A stretch of DNA of 64,000 nt. Origin: Hominilimicola fabiformis (GTDB taxonomy: Bacteria; Bacillota; Clostridia; UBA1381). Where the stretch lies: assembly GCF_020687385.1 (NCBI RefSeq), contig NZ_JAJEQM010000002.1, positions 225,100 to 289,099 of the forward strand, read 5' to 3'. Below, piece by piece: positions 51,785 through 62,383 of this stretch. Under the pieces are notes generated by a model that ran no database searches, was not told the origin of the DNA, and worked only from the letters and a program-made list of their open reading frames with translations. Position 1 is the first letter of the stretch. Every line of letters starts with the position of its first letter. Both the position numbers and the translations under genes were made by a program.

Positions 51785-54700
51785 ATGAAGTTCAAGAAAG
51801 TGATTTTAACGGCAGCGGCTACGGCATTTATATTGCAGGCAAGTGTATATGCGGCTGATTTAACAGCATCATATTCAATGAATGATATGACAGGATTAAC
51901 CTATATGGGTACGGTGTCGAATATACTCGGTCAAAAAATAATGCGGTAGAATTTAACGGCGGAAGTGCGACTTTAAGTCAAATTCCGTTAAGCGATAATT
52001 TTACTGTATCAGCATGGATAAAACCGAGCGGAATAACTTCGTGGGAAAGAGTATTTGACTTTGGCTCTGACCAAAAGAATTATATATTTCTTACCGTAAA
52101 CAACGGTAACGGTTATCCGCGTTTGGCGGTGAAATACAATAATCAAATAGAGCAAAATATTACATCTTCGGTATCGTTTAATAAAAATGTTTGGTCATAC
52201 GTAACTGTTACAATGAAAGATAATAAGGCGACAATGTATATAAACGGTGAGAGTGTTGCAAGCGGTAATATTACGGTGTCTATGAGTTCGCTTGCGTCTT
52301 CGGCTGCAAATTATATTGCTAAATCTCAATATACTTCAGATCCTAATTATACTGGTTGTATTGATGAAATGGAAATATACAATGACGCATTAACACAAGA
52401 CGAAATTATAACACGAATGCAGGCTACTGCGGCAGAAGTTAAATCTATAGAAACAACAGATTTAACAGTAAAAGTCGGTGACAAAATTAAGCTGCCGTCA
52501 GAAGTAGATGTATCGTACACAAACGGAATGACAAGCAAAACGATAGTTGACTGGGGAGAAGTGAGCAGTTATACCGAAAAGGGAACGTATAAAGTAACAG
52601 GTACTACGAAAATAGCAGGAAAAAGCTACGATGTTATCGCGAATATAACTGTTGAAACGGATTCTTTGGACGATAATTATTCTGTAATCCGTAATATGAA
52701 TATTGTTAAAAATTCGGGTTCATCATTTGTTGAAGCGGAGTATGTTGTAACATCTGAACTAACCGATACTTTGGTTTTAAAAATGCAAATTTACAGTGGT
52801 GATACACTTCTGTCGGAAGATACAAAAGATTTTGTGCCGTCCGACAATACTGTAAAAATGAAGAAAGATATTAGAGATTATAAGGGCAATTTGACTGTAA
52901 AAACAGACGTTTATAACAAATCAACAGGAAAGGCAATTTCAAGCGTAATGGAAAGAAAAATAGATAATACAGGTAACTTTGCCGGAGGCGACAGAGTTAA
53001 TTTAGAGAAAGACAGTTTGTTTGAGAAAAGCGAACAGGTAGGACTTAAATATGTACTGTCAATAGATGTTGACAGACTTCTTGCACCGTCATATGAAATG
53101 CACGGATTAACCGCCCCGAATAATGCACAACGTTACGGCGGTTGGGAAAGAAAAGGTGCAAGCAACTGGGGAAGTTCAAAAGATACATTCACACTTGCAG
53201 GGCATTCGTTGGGACATTGGATGAGTGCAGCTGCGGTATTATATCGTGATACAGGCAATGAAGAAGTTTTGACTAAACTTAATTATGCGGTAACTAAACT
53301 CGATGAACTTCAAAAGACTTCAAATTCACCATATATAGGCGGATGTAGCGAAGATTGTTTTACAAAACTGTTTAGCGGTAATACCAAGTGGGCTGATAAC
53401 TATTGGGTGCCATGGTACGGAATACACAAAATATATCAAGGCTTGCTTGACGCGTATGACTATACAGAAAATGACACTGCTTATGAAGTATTGAAAAAAT
53501 TTGCAGATTGGGCAGTTGACGGTACATCAAATCTTACTGACGCACAAATGCAGTCAATGCTTGACGTTGAATACGGCGGTATGAATGAAATTCTTGCGAG
53601 AATGTATGAAATTACAGGTGATGAAAAATATTTGGATACGGCAAGAAGATTTACTCACGATTCGATTTTAAATCCGCTTATACAAGGTAAGGACAGTTTG
53701 ACAGGACTTCACGCAAATACTCAAATACCGAAAATAATCGGTGCGGCAGAAATATACGAACAAAATCCGGAGAAATATGCCGATTATAAAAAGGCTTGCG
53801 AAAATTTCTGGAATTACGTTGTAAACAATCGTTCATACGCAATAGGCGGTAACTCGATTGCCGAACATTTCGAGGCAGAGGGTGCAGAGACACTTGGAGT
53901 TAAGACTTGCGAAAGCTGTAATACATATAATATGATGCGTCTGTCTGAGCATTTATTCGCTTGGAAACATGACAGTGCATATATGGATTGGTATGAAAAG
54001 GCTTTGTACAACCATATTCTCGGTCAGCAAGAGCCTGAAACAGGTGCAAAAATGTACTTTGTATCGCTTTTGCAAGGACACCACAGAGTATATGAGCAAA
54101 AGGATAAATCTTGGTGGTGTTGTACGGGTACAGGTATGGAGAACCCGGGAAGATACACAAGATGTGCGTATTATGAAGACGGTGACGATTTATATGTAAA
54201 TCTTTATATGCCGGGTACATATGAATGGGAAGAAAAAGGTCTTACATTCACTGTTGAAACAACATATCCTTATTCCGACAAGGTACAAATTAAAGTCGCA
54301 GGAACAGGAAGTGCAAATATCAACCTACGAGCTCCGTCATGGCTTGAAAGTGATATGACAGTAAAAGCAGGCAATAAGACGTATACATCAAAGGGCGGAG
54401 AATATCTTGCTATATCTAACGAATGGAAAGACGGCGACATTATAGATATTACAATTCCAATGTCTGTTACAGTATACAATTCAAGAATTGACGGACAGAT
54501 AGCATATCAATACGGCCCTATTGTCTTAGCGGCTGAACTTGGAAATGTTGACGGAGTAAGCGGTGTAAATGAATATATTTCAAACGAAACAAAGATTGAC
54601 AGTGTAACTACTGATGTTCCGTATATTGTCGGCAATTCAAACAATTTAGATAAATATGTAGATACAGTTGATACAAGTAAGCTGACATTTAAAATTAAAG

Positions 54701-55446
54701 CTGAAAATTCATCAACAGGTAAGGCTATTGAATTAAAACCGTTCTATGAAATTCACCACAGTTTCTATACTGTATATTTCAACGTAGGAAACGGTGTGAA
54801 TGAATATGATAAACGTCTGAACAGTGCAACGATTGACAGAGTTGAACCGGACGGTCAGCAGGACGAACTCGGACACGGTTTGGCAAGTAAAAATTCAAAT
54901 AACGGCAGTTTTACAAGCGGTACAAAAACATATTACTGGCGTGACGCATACGGTAGTGACAACGCATATTTCCAATATTCTTTGGAAGTGGATAAGAGCA
55001 ATAAAAATTATCTGTTTGTAAGATATTGGGGCAGCGACGGACCGTTTATAAAAAATAATGTAAATTATACGCGTGATTTCTATATCTATATTGATGATAA
55101 TAAATTTGCCGAACAAACGCTTAACAACGAAAAGATGAATAACGCATATGATGTATTCTATGAAATTCCGGAAGAATATACAAATGGTAAAGACAGTGTT
55201 ACAGTTAAATTTGTACCAAAGAACAGTACAACTTGTGCAGGCGGTGTTATTGAGGCAAGAATCACTAATGATGATTTAAAATGTGTAAAGATAACTGCTG
55301 ATTATAACGATAATGGAACATTAAAAAATATGGATACAGAAAAAATCAGCATTGAGGACATAAAGCAAACCGAAAACACGTCATCACACAAAGAGTTTTA
55401 TTGGGAATCGACGGACAATATGAAACCGATAATTACTGAGGAATAG
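51785..55446 (+). pseudogene. Frameshifted exported GH127-type beta-L-arabinofuranosidase (LamG, Ig-like, GH127)
   Basis: The gene starts at ATG 51785 after TTGGAGGGG with a signal peptide (KFKKVILTAAATAFILQAS). At about 51920-51923 the frame shifts: the first frame reads on to a TAG at 51947-51949, while the LamG domain continues in another frame as YTRSKNNAVEFNGGSATLS. One missing T (AATTAT to AATAT) explains it. The rest (about 1170 codons) has a LamG-like domain, an Ig-like domain (near 150-210), a GH127 catalytic part (GHSLGHWMSAAAVLYRD; WYGIHKIYQGLLDAYDYTE; CESCNTYNMMRLSEHLF; WWCCTGTGMEN, giving the Cys/Glu active-site cluster) and a C-terminal sandwich. Without correction no complete product is made, unless recoding or a sequencing error is involved. 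Confidence 0.85.
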
Positions 55447-55490
55447 AAAAAAATTTTCCCTGCAATTTGTTTTGCAGAGAATTTTTATTT
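55447..55490 (+). terminator. Terminator after the GH127-type gene
   Basis: CTGCAA (55460-55465) and TTGCAG (55472-55477) with flanking A/T arms form a hairpin followed by TTTTTATTT. Confidence 0.75.
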
Positions 55491-55587
55491 CCCAAAACTT
55501 TTAGCATAAAATCGGAATTTGTCTAAAAATATTCGCTTTACTAAAAATAATCTATATGCTATAATAAATCAAAATTCAAGAGAAAGT

Positions 55588-56052
55588 ATGATTAATATGG
55601 AAATTGTAAAATATAAACCCGAATACAAAAACGATTTTATCCGTCTGAGCAAGAATTGGATAACAAAATACTTTGCACTTGAAAGTGATGATTTTGAAGT
55701 TTTTGAAAATATATATAAACTTATCAAAAACGGTGCAATGATTTATTTTGCTATTGAAAACGGTGTAGTTTACGCAACTTGTATGGCACAGCCTATGACA
55801 AATAATGAGTGGGAAATATGTAAACTTGCCGCAGACGAAAGATATGATGGACACGGTGCGGGAAGTGCTGTTTTTAAAGCGTGTATGGATTATGCCTTGG
55901 AAAACGGTGCCAATAAACTTACAATCCTGTCAAACAGTATTTTAAAACCGGCATTGCATATATATGAAAAATACGGCTTTTATGAAATTCCTGTCGATAA
56001 TACACATCATTATAAACGTGTGGATATTCAATTTGAATATGCGGCAAAATGA
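55588..56052 (+). CDS. GNAT-family N-acetyltransferase
   Basis: This 154-aa product has the GNAT fold: an N-terminal strand-helix (MEIVKYKPEYKNDFIRLSK), central strands (ICKLAADERYDGHGAGSAVF carries the acetyl-CoA loop as the degenerate R-x-x-GxGxGxA equivalent DGHGAGSAV) and a C-terminal strand (LHIYEKYGFYEIP). The substrate is unknown; small size and single-domain form fit the YhbS/RimI-type group. I use ATG 55588, though 55597 is also possible; neither has a textbook ribosome site. It is monocistronic with its own terminator. Confidence 0.82.
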   Translation: MINMEIVKYKPEYKNDFIRLSKNWITKYFALESDDFEVFENIYKLIKNGAMIYFAIENGVVYATCMAQPMTNNEWEICKLAADERYDGHGAGSAVFKACMDYALENGANKLTILSNSILKPALHIYEKYGFYEIPVDNTHHYKRVDIQFEYAAK

Positions 56053-56055
56053 TTT

Positions 56056-56092
56056 AATACCCTTTGTGTGAAAGCATAAAGGGTATTTTTGT
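56056..56092 (+). terminator. Terminator after the GNAT gene
   Basis: AATACCCTTT (56056-56065) pairs perfectly with AAAGGGTATT (56078-56087), followed by TTT. Confidence 0.88.
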
Positions 56093-56142
56093 GTTCTGTA
56101 TTGTATGCTATGTGAATATAATAATCAGAGGGGGTGCTTGTC

Positions 56143-56961
56143 TTGATTAAAATAACAAACTATTTAAGAGTTAATGTACTGACAATCGCCTTGTTTGTGT
56201 TTTGCATTATATTTAATAAAGCGGATATGCTTTGCGTCACATATGCGGTTATGATTTTGCACGAATTGGCACATTGCCTTGCGGCTGTGTGTATAGGGCT
56301 TAAAATATCGCATATTGACTTTTATCCGTTCGGTGTCAATTTGAAATTAAAAAATAAACTTGTATATTCACTTGCAGATGAAATGATATTATATTTCAGC
56401 GGACCGTTTTGTAATATTTTATTTGCACTTATCGCAATGATTGTGTACAGCTGTTATCCGAATGAAAGTGTAAAGTTTTTTTATATAAGCAATACTATGC
56501 TGTTTTGTATGAATATGATTCCGTCAGTACCTTTGGACGGCGGTATTTTGCTCAAAAAGATTATAGCATACAGACTCGGATATAACAGTGCAAATAAGAT
56601 TATGACTGTAATATCAGCAGTGTTTTCTGCTATGATTATGGGACTTGGTATATATGTGATGTACATTACAAAATTCAATTTTTCAGTATTGCTGTTTTCT
56701 GCTTTGATGATAGGCAATATATTTACTCAAAGTGAAAAATATAATGTGGATTTAACTAAAACATTGATGTTCAACAATAAAAAGAAAAAATCGGTAAGAC
56801 ATATTGTGGTTGAAAATGAGTGTAATTATTGTGACATAGTGGATGAATTTATTCCGAAAGACTATAATATGGTTTACGTTGTAAGTGACGACGGCAAAGT
56901 ACAGGACATTATAACCGAAACGCAGGTAATAGATAAACTGACAACGGAACAAGTACTTTAA
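56143..56961 (+). CDS. spoIVFB: SpoIVFB-like M50 site-2 metalloprotease
   Basis: The 272-aa membrane protein is an intramembrane zinc protease: HELAHCLAAV is the HExxH zinc motif, the distal aspartate motif is VPLDGGILL (NxxPxxxxDG type), and several membrane helices surround them. The second half carries a short CBS-like domain (IVDEFIPKDYNMVYVVSDDG, 20 residues). SpoIVFB cleaves pro-sigma-K in the mother cell after release by SpoIVB, whose gene is at 1162-2145. The TTG at 56143 is preferred over GTG 56134 because AGAGGGGGTG lies 7 nt upstream of it. It lies just before ftsK. Confidence 0.85.
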   Translation: MIKITNYLRVNVLTIALFVFCIIFNKADMLCVTYAVMILHELAHCLAAVCIGLKISHIDFYPFGVNLKLKNKLVYSLADEMILYFSGPFCNILFALIAMIVYSCYPNESVKFFYISNTMLFCMNMIPSVPLDGGILLKKIIAYRLGYNSANKIMTVISAVFSAMIMGLGIYVMYITKFNFSVLLFSALMIGNIFTQSEKYNVDLTKTLMFNNKKKKSVRHIVVENECNYCDIVDEFIPKDYNMVYVVSDDGKVQDIITETQVIDKLTTEQVL

Positions 56962-57067
56962 ATATTACATTATTATAACATTGTGGAATTTTTAAATGAT
57001 TTGTGATATAATACACAGTGAATATTTATGAATAAAATTATTATTTACATAAGAAAGGCAAGGTTTT

Positions 57068-59545
57068 ATGGCAACAAAGAAGTCAACTGCTAAAAAGGGC
57101 AGTTCAAAAAAAAGTTCTAAAACTACGGCAAAAGCTACTGTAAAAAAGAATAATCAGACAAAAAACTATATGCCTACATACATTATCTCATCAATGCTCA
57201 TTACATTGTTATTAGCTGTTTTTATGTACATTGATACAGGTAATGGCGGAGTAATAAATAATGCGGTGAAAAATCTGTTCCGCGGATTGTTCGGCATATG
57301 CGGTTATTTTGTGCCTGTAATTTGTGCGGGTGTATCGGCATACCTTATTAAAACTAAGGACATAAAGCGTTTTTGGAGTAAGGTTATACTGTCATTTTTG
57401 GCACTTATTAATGTCAGTGCGATTGTAAATCTTTCGTCGATTAATACTGATATAAGCTATGCTTTTTCGGCAGGTCAGCAGTATATATGCGGAGGTTTAT
57501 TAGGTGCGTGTGTTTCTGTATTTATGGAACAAATGGTGCAGAAAGTTGCGTCTTACATAATTTTATCAATTACACTTATTGTATTGGCAAGCTTTATAAC
57601 TAATGTATCTTTTTTTGCGGAATTTTTCAAATGGGCAAGAAATGTTATGTTTGGTGCGAAAAATAAGTATTCGGAATTAAAAGAAGAATATGACAGACGA
57701 ATGGAAGAAAGAATGCTTGCAGAAGAATATGAAGATGAGTATACAGATGATGTGTATGAAGATGAATATTACGAAGAAGAAACAAGTGCTCTTGACGCGG
57801 CAAATTCATTTGTAAATGACACAAAGAATAACACAAAAAAATCAGTAACTAAACCAACTGCTAAAAAATCATCAAAAACAAAAGAAAAGCCTATAAAAGA
57901 AGAACCGGCAGAAGAACCTTTTTCAAACGGTATAGATGAGGCATTCGGTAAAATGGATGATATAGTTGAAGAACCGATAGAAGAAGTCGGGGAGAAAAAG
58001 GAAGAACAACCCGAAAAGGCTAAGAATATGTCCGAAAGTGAAAAAGAGGGATACAACGAGGAATTTAACAAGGCTATAGAAAGACCTATTCCGAAATATG
58101 TAATACCGCCTTTGGATTTATTGAGCAAACCTAAGGCAACTTCGGGTGATAAACGTGAAGAAATGAGAAGAACGGCGGAAAAACTTATTTCCGTTCTTGA
58201 CAATTTCGGCGTGAAAGCAAAACTGTTGCAAGTAACACAAGGTCCGACTGTAACAAGATATGAAATTCAACCGGACACAGGTGTTAAACTTTCTAAAATA
58301 GTAGGACTTGCAGACGATATAGCACTTAACCTTGCTGTGTCAACTGTTCTTGTTGCACCTGTTCCGGGTAAGGCGGCTGTCGGTGTTGAAATACCTAACA
58401 ACAAGGTTACTCCTGTTTCAATACGCGAAATGCTTGAATCGGATGCATTCAAAAATGCAAAGTCAAAATTGACAGTCGGTTTGGGTAAGGATATAGGCGG
58501 CAATGTAGTTATAGGCGATATTGCAAAAATGCCACACGTTCTTATTGCAGGTCAGACAGGTTCGGGTAAAAGTGTTTGCGTAAACAGTATTATTATGAGT
58601 ATTTTGTACAAGTCGTCACCTGAGGAAGTTAAGCTTATTATGATTGACCCTAAGGTTGTTGAACTTGGCGTTTACAACGGTATACCGCATTTGCTTGTAC
58701 CTGTTGTTACAGAGCCAAAAAAGGCGGCAGGTGCACTTAATTGGGCGGTAAGCGAAATGATGCGCCGCTATGATTTGTTTAAAAATACAGGTGTGAGAAA
58801 ACTTGAGTCTTATAACAAACTTATGGAAAGTACAGGCGGTGAGAAAATACCGCAGCTTGTTGTTATAATAGACGAGTTGGCGGATTTGATGATGGTTGCG
58901 GCAAAGGAAGTTGAGGATTATGTTTGTCGTTTGGCACAACTTGCCCGTGCTGCAGGAATACATTTGATTATCGCAACACAAAGACCGTCTGTTGATGTCA
59001 TTACAGGTCTTATCAAAGCAAATATACCGTCAAGAATTGCTTTTGCGGTATCGAGCCAAGTGGACAGCCGTACAATACTTGATAAGGGCGGTGCAGAAAA
59101 GTTGCTTGGTATGGGTGATATGTTGTATCATCCCGCAGGTGCAAGAGCCGCAACAAGAGTTCAAGGTGCATTTGTTTCAGACCCTGAAATTGAGTCGGTA
59201 CTTGAATTTATAAAAGAAAATGTAGGCGAAACTCATTACAGTGAGGATTTGGAAGAAGAAATAGAACGTCACGCAACAGGCGAAAACGGTGTTACACCTG
59301 ATGTTGAAGATGACGGTGACGCACTTCTTCCGGAGGCTATTGAACTTGCTATGAGTTTAGGCAAAATATCAACATCTATGGTACAGCGCCGTTTGGGCGT
59401 GGGTTATTCAAGAGCCGGACGTATCATAGATCAAATGGAGGCAAGAGGGATAATATCAGGTGCAAACGGCTCAAAACCAAGAGATGTGCTTGTGAGCCAT
59501 GCCGATTTATCACGACCGGAGAATGAAGAATATGAAGAAGGTTGA
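57068..59545 (+). CDS. ftsK: FtsK/SpoIIIE DNA translocase
   Basis: The 825-aa protein has a Lys-rich N-terminus, about four membrane helices (35-180), an acidic Glu-rich linker (220-340) and the motor domain. Motor landmarks are Walker [14 protein letters not shown], Walker [24 protein letters not shown] and GRAG-like [15 protein letters not shown] in the C-terminal gamma (winged helix) domain. FtsK/SpoIIIE moves chromosome ends across the septum in division or spore formation. A TATAAT at 57007-57012 is a possible -10 box. Its stop overlaps the start of the next gene. Confidence 0.95.
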   Translation: MATKKSTAKKGSSKKSSKTTAKATVKKNNQTKNYMPTYIISSMLITLLLAVFMYIDTGNGGVINNAVKNLFRGLFGICGYFVPVICAGVSAYLIKTKDIKRFWSKVILSFLALINVSAIVNLSSINTDISYAFSAGQQYICGGLLGACVSVFMEQMVQKVASYIILSITLIVLASFITNVSFFAEFFKWARNVMFGAKNKYSELKEEYDRRMEERMLAEEYEDEYTDDVYEDEYYEEETSALDAANSFVNDTKNNTKKSVTKPTAKKSSKTKEKPIKEEPAEEPFSNGIDEAFGKMDDIVEEPIEEVGEKKEEQPEKAKNMSESEKEGYNEEFNKAIERPIPKYVIPPLDLLSKPKATSGDKREEMRRTAEKLISVLDNFGVKAKLLQVTQGPTVTRYEIQPDTGVKLSKIVGLADDIALNLAVSTVLVAPVPGKAAVGVEIPNNKVTPVSIREMLESDAFKNAKSKLTVGLGKDIGGNVVIGDIAKMPHVLIAGQTGSGKSVCVNSIIMSILYKSSPEEVKLIMIDPKVVELGVYNGIPHLLVPVVTEPKKAAGALNWAVSEMMRRYDLFKNTGVRKLESYNKLMESTGGEKIPQLVVIIDELADLMMVAAKEVEDYVCRLAQLARAAGIHLIIATQRPSVDVITGLIKANIPSRIAFAVSSQVDSRTILDKGGAEKLLGMGDMLYHPAGARAATRVQGAFVSDPEIESVLEFIKENVGETHYSEDLEEEIERHATGENGVTPDVEDDGDALLPEAIELAMSLGKISTSMVQRRLGVGYSRAGRIIDQMEARGIISGANGSKPRDVLVSHADLSRPENEEYEEG

Positions 59546-61496
59546 TTTTCTTCCTGTTTCAAAGGAAGATATGGATAAAAGAGGTTGGAAACAACTTGAC
59601 TTTTTATATATTGTCGGAGATGCGTATGTAGACCATCCGAGTTTTGGACATGCCATAATATCACGCGTGCTTGAAAGCCACGGATATAAGGTAGGTATAG
59701 TTGCCTTGCCTGATTGGCATAAAATAGACGATTTTGTACGAATGGGACGACCTAAACTCGGAGTACTTGTATCGGCAGGAAATATTGACAGTATGGTAAA
59801 TCACTATACTGCCGCAAAAAAACGCAGACATGACGATATGTATGCACCCGGCGGAAAGGGCGGTATGCGTCCCGACAGAGCCACACTTGTGTATTGTAAC
59901 AGAATTAAAGAGGCTTTCGGCTCTGATATGCCGATACTTATCGGCGGAGTTGAGTCAAGTCTTAGAAGATTTGCTCATTATGATTATTGGGATGATAAGA
60001 TTAGACGTTCGATTTTGTTTGACTCTCGTGCAAGTATTTTGATGTACGGTATGGGTGAGAAACAAATTGTACGAATAGCCGATAAACTTAGGGACGGTGT
60101 GCCTGTAAACGAAATTACGGATATACCGGGAACGTGCTATATATCATCTGAATATGATGAACAAAATTCTGTTCTTATTCCGAGTTATGAAGAATGTATA
60201 GAAAGTAAAAGTAAATATGCTGTATCGTGCAGACTGCAGTATTATGAGCAGAATCCGTATATAGGAAAAACACTCGTGCAAAAGCACGGTGACAAATATC
60301 TTATACAAAATCCGCCTATGCCGCCGCTTGAAACGGACGAGCTTGACGAAGTGTATGCACTTCCGTATATGAAAAATTATCATCCGATGTATGAAAAAGA
60401 CGGCGGTATTCCCGCAATACAGGAAGTTAAATTTTCGCTTGCCGCAAACAGAGGTTGTTTCGGAAGTTGTAACTTTTGCGCTTTGGCTTTTCATCAAGGC
60501 AGAATTGTCACTTCAAGAAGTGATGAATCTCTTATAAAAGAAGCGGAAGAAATGACAAAAATGTCTGATTTTAAGGGCTATATACACGATGTCGGAGGTC
60601 CGACCGCTAATTTCAGAGGACCTGCCTGTAAAAAACAACTGACACTCGGTGCTTGTAAAAATAAGCAGTGCTTATTTCCGGAACCTTGCAAGAATATGGA
60701 TATTTCACATAAGAAGTACCTTAATTTGCTTAGAAAACTTCGTGCTATAAAGGGCGTTAAAAAGGTGTTTATTCGTTCGGGAATACGTTTTGACTATCTT
60801 ATAAACGACAAGGACGATACGTTTTTCTATGAATTGTGTAAATATCATGTAAGCGGTCAGCTTAAAGTTGCACCGGAACATATCAGTGACAATGTTTTGA
60901 AATATATGGGTAAGCCCGAAAACAGCGTGTTTAATAAGTTCTCGGATAAGTTTTATAAGATAAATGAGAAAATAGGCAAAAAACAGTATCTGGTGCCGTA
61001 TCTTATGTCAAGTCACCCCGGAAGTACAATTCGTGACGCGGTACGTTTGGCGGAATATTTGCATGAACACAATATAAATCCGCAACAAGTACAAGACTTT
61101 TATCCTACACCGGGAACAATTTCAACTTGTATGTTTTATACAGGAATAGACCCATTTACAATGAAAAAAGTTTATGTGCCGAAAACTCCGCATGAAAAAT
61201 CGGTACAACGTGCATTGTTGCAATACAGAAATCCCGAAAATTACAAACTTGTTTACGAAGCACTTACTAAGATAGGAAGAACAGACTTAATAGGCTATCA
61301 GAACAGATGTCTTATCAGACCGCCAAAGGGCGATATACTATCTAATAATCAAAAGAAAAATAGGAGGAATGACAATGGCAAAGCTATTAATGGGAAAGGA
61401 AGTTTCGGCAAGAATAAAGGCAGAACTCAAGACAGAAGTAGAAAATCTGAAAAAAGAGGGAATAAATCCGGGGTTAGCCGTAATCATCGTAGGTGA
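59532..61496 (+). CDS. YgiQ-family radical SAM protein
   Basis: The 654-aa protein fits the YgiQ family: N-terminal domain ([20 protein letters not shown]), B12-like segment, then the radical SAM site [18 protein letters not shown] (Cys-x3-Cys-x2-Cys) and the family tail ([19 protein letters not shown]). It likely uses S-adenosylmethionine to modify tRNA or other RNA; the reaction is not certain. The start at 59532 overlaps ftsK by 14 nt. The stop at 61494-61496 lies 122 nt inside folD, so the last 40 residues (Lys/Arg/Asn-rich, ending NHRR) come from the same DNA as the folD start. Confidence 0.85.
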   Translation: MKKVDFLPVSKEDMDKRGWKQLDFLYIVGDAYVDHPSFGHAIISRVLESHGYKVGIVALPDWHKIDDFVRMGRPKLGVLVSAGNIDSMVNHYTAAKKRRHDDMYAPGGKGGMRPDRATLVYCNRIKEAFGSDMPILIGGVESSLRRFAHYDYWDDKIRRSILFDSRASILMYGMGEKQIVRIADKLRDGVPVNEITDIPGTCYISSEYDEQNSVLIPSYEECIESKSKYAVSCRLQYYEQNPYIGKTLVQKHGDKYLIQNPPMPPLETDELDEVYALPYMKNYHPMYEKDGGIPAIQEVKFSLAANRGCFGSCNFCALAFHQGRIVTSRSDESLIKEAEEMTKMSDFKGYIHDVGGPTANFRGPACKKQLTLGACKNKQCLFPEPCKNMDISHKKYLNLLRKLRAIKGVKKVFIRSGIRFDYLINDKDDTFFYELCKYHVSGQLKVAPEHISDNVLKYMGKPENSVFNKFSDKFYKINEKIGKKQYLVPYLMSSHPGSTIRDAVRLAEYLHEHNINPQQVQDFYPTPGTISTCMFYTGIDPFTMKKVYVPKTPHEKSVQRALLQYRNPENYKLVYEALTKIGRTDLIGYQNRCLIRPPKGDILSNNQKKNRRNDNGKAINGKGSFGKNKGRTQDRSRKSEKRGNKSGVSRNHRR

Positions 61497-62226
61497 AGAC
61501 CCTGCAAGTCAGGTATATGTAAGAAATAAAGAGCGTGCTTGTGAAGAATGCGGAATATATTCGGAGAAGTACGCACTTACGGCAGAAACAACTCAAGAAG
61601 AACTATTAAAGCTTATAGATGAACTTAATAATAAGAGCAGTATTTCGGGTATTTTGGTACAATTACCTGTTCCTAAACATATTGATGAAAAGACGATTAT
61701 TAACGCAATAGCACCAAATAAAGACGTTGACGCATTTCATCCCGTAAACGTAGGTAAAATTATGGTAGGCAATTATGATTTTGTACCTTGTACACCTGCC
61801 GGTGTAATGGAGCTTATAAAAGAAAGCGGTATAGATGTAAGCGGTAAAGAATGTGTTATAGTCGGCAGAAGTAATATTGTCGGCAAACCGCAAGCAATGC
61901 TGCTTTTACATCAAAACGGTACAGTTACAATATGCCATTCAAAGACAAAGAATCTTGCTGAAAAAACAAAAAATGCAGATATTCTTGTAGCGGCAGTCGG
62001 TATACCTAACTTTATTAAAGGTGATATGATAAAAGAAGGTGCTGTTGTAATTGATGTTGGTATAAACAGACTTGAAAATAAGAAACTATGCGGTGATGTT
62101 GAATTTGAAAGTGCCGAAAAGGTTGCGGGTGCAATAACTCCTGTTCCGGGCGGTGTAGGTCCTATGACTATCGCTATGCTTATGAAAAATACAGTTAAAG
62201 CCGCAATATTAAATAAATCAAAATAA
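61375..62226 (+). CDS. folD: Methylenetetrahydrofolate dehydrogenase/cyclohydrolase FolD
   Basis: FolD interconverts 5,10-methylene-, methenyl- and 10-formyl-tetrahydrofolate with NADP+. The 283-aa protein has the substrate region [16 protein letters not shown] with the catalytic Lys (YVRNKERA), [23 protein letters not shown], the NADP loop [10 protein letters not shown] and the tail [11 protein letters not shown]. Length is normal. The start ATG at 61375 follows AGGAGG by 7 nt and is inside the YgiQ gene. A strong terminator follows. Confidence 0.95.
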   Translation: MAKLLMGKEVSARIKAELKTEVENLKKEGINPGLAVIIVGEDPASQVYVRNKERACEECGIYSEKYALTAETTQEELLKLIDELNNKSSISGILVQLPVPKHIDEKTIINAIAPNKDVDAFHPVNVGKIMVGNYDFVPCTPAGVMELIKESGIDVSGKECVIVGRSNIVGKPQAMLLLHQNGTVTICHSKTKNLAEKTKNADILVAAVGIPNFIKGDMIKEGAVVIDVGINRLENKKLCGDVEFESAEKVAGAITPVPGGVGPMTIAMLMKNTVKAAILNKSK

Positions 62227-62239
62227 TGACACAACAAAG

Positions 62240-62275
62240 CAGGCAAGCCGTAAAATAGGCTTGCCTGTGATTTTA
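62240..62275 (+). terminator. Terminator of folD
   Basis: CAGGCAAGCC (62240-62249) pairs with GGCTTGCCTG (62258-62267), followed by TGATTTTATT. It may also act on the minus strand for the kinase remnant. Confidence 0.85.
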
Positions 62276-62383
62276 TTGTTCTTTTTTGTACACATCAGTA
62301 CCGACATCGACTGTTGATTCAACGTGTATTCCGTAGCTGTCACCGAATATAATTTTAATTCTTTGATTTACATTTGAAAGGCC
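62273..62383 (-). pseudogene. 3' remnant of a YesM-like sensor histidine kinase
   Basis: The minus strand codes for GLSNVNQRIKIIFGDSYGIH and VESTVDVGTDVYKKEQ, then stop (62275-62273). This is the conserved end of YesM-type two-component kinases (G box and following strand). The remaining 5' part of the gene would extend to the right past 62383, but the sequence there is an unrelated beta-helix gene on the other strand. Hence it is a fragment cut at this point. Confidence 0.7.

Noticed and set aside
57769..58203. Minus-strand frame of 144 codons inside ftsK
   Set aside because: It is the reverse of the acidic linker and start of the motor domain; no binding site precedes it, and its Ser/Phe-rich composition is what the complement of Glu/Lys codons gives.
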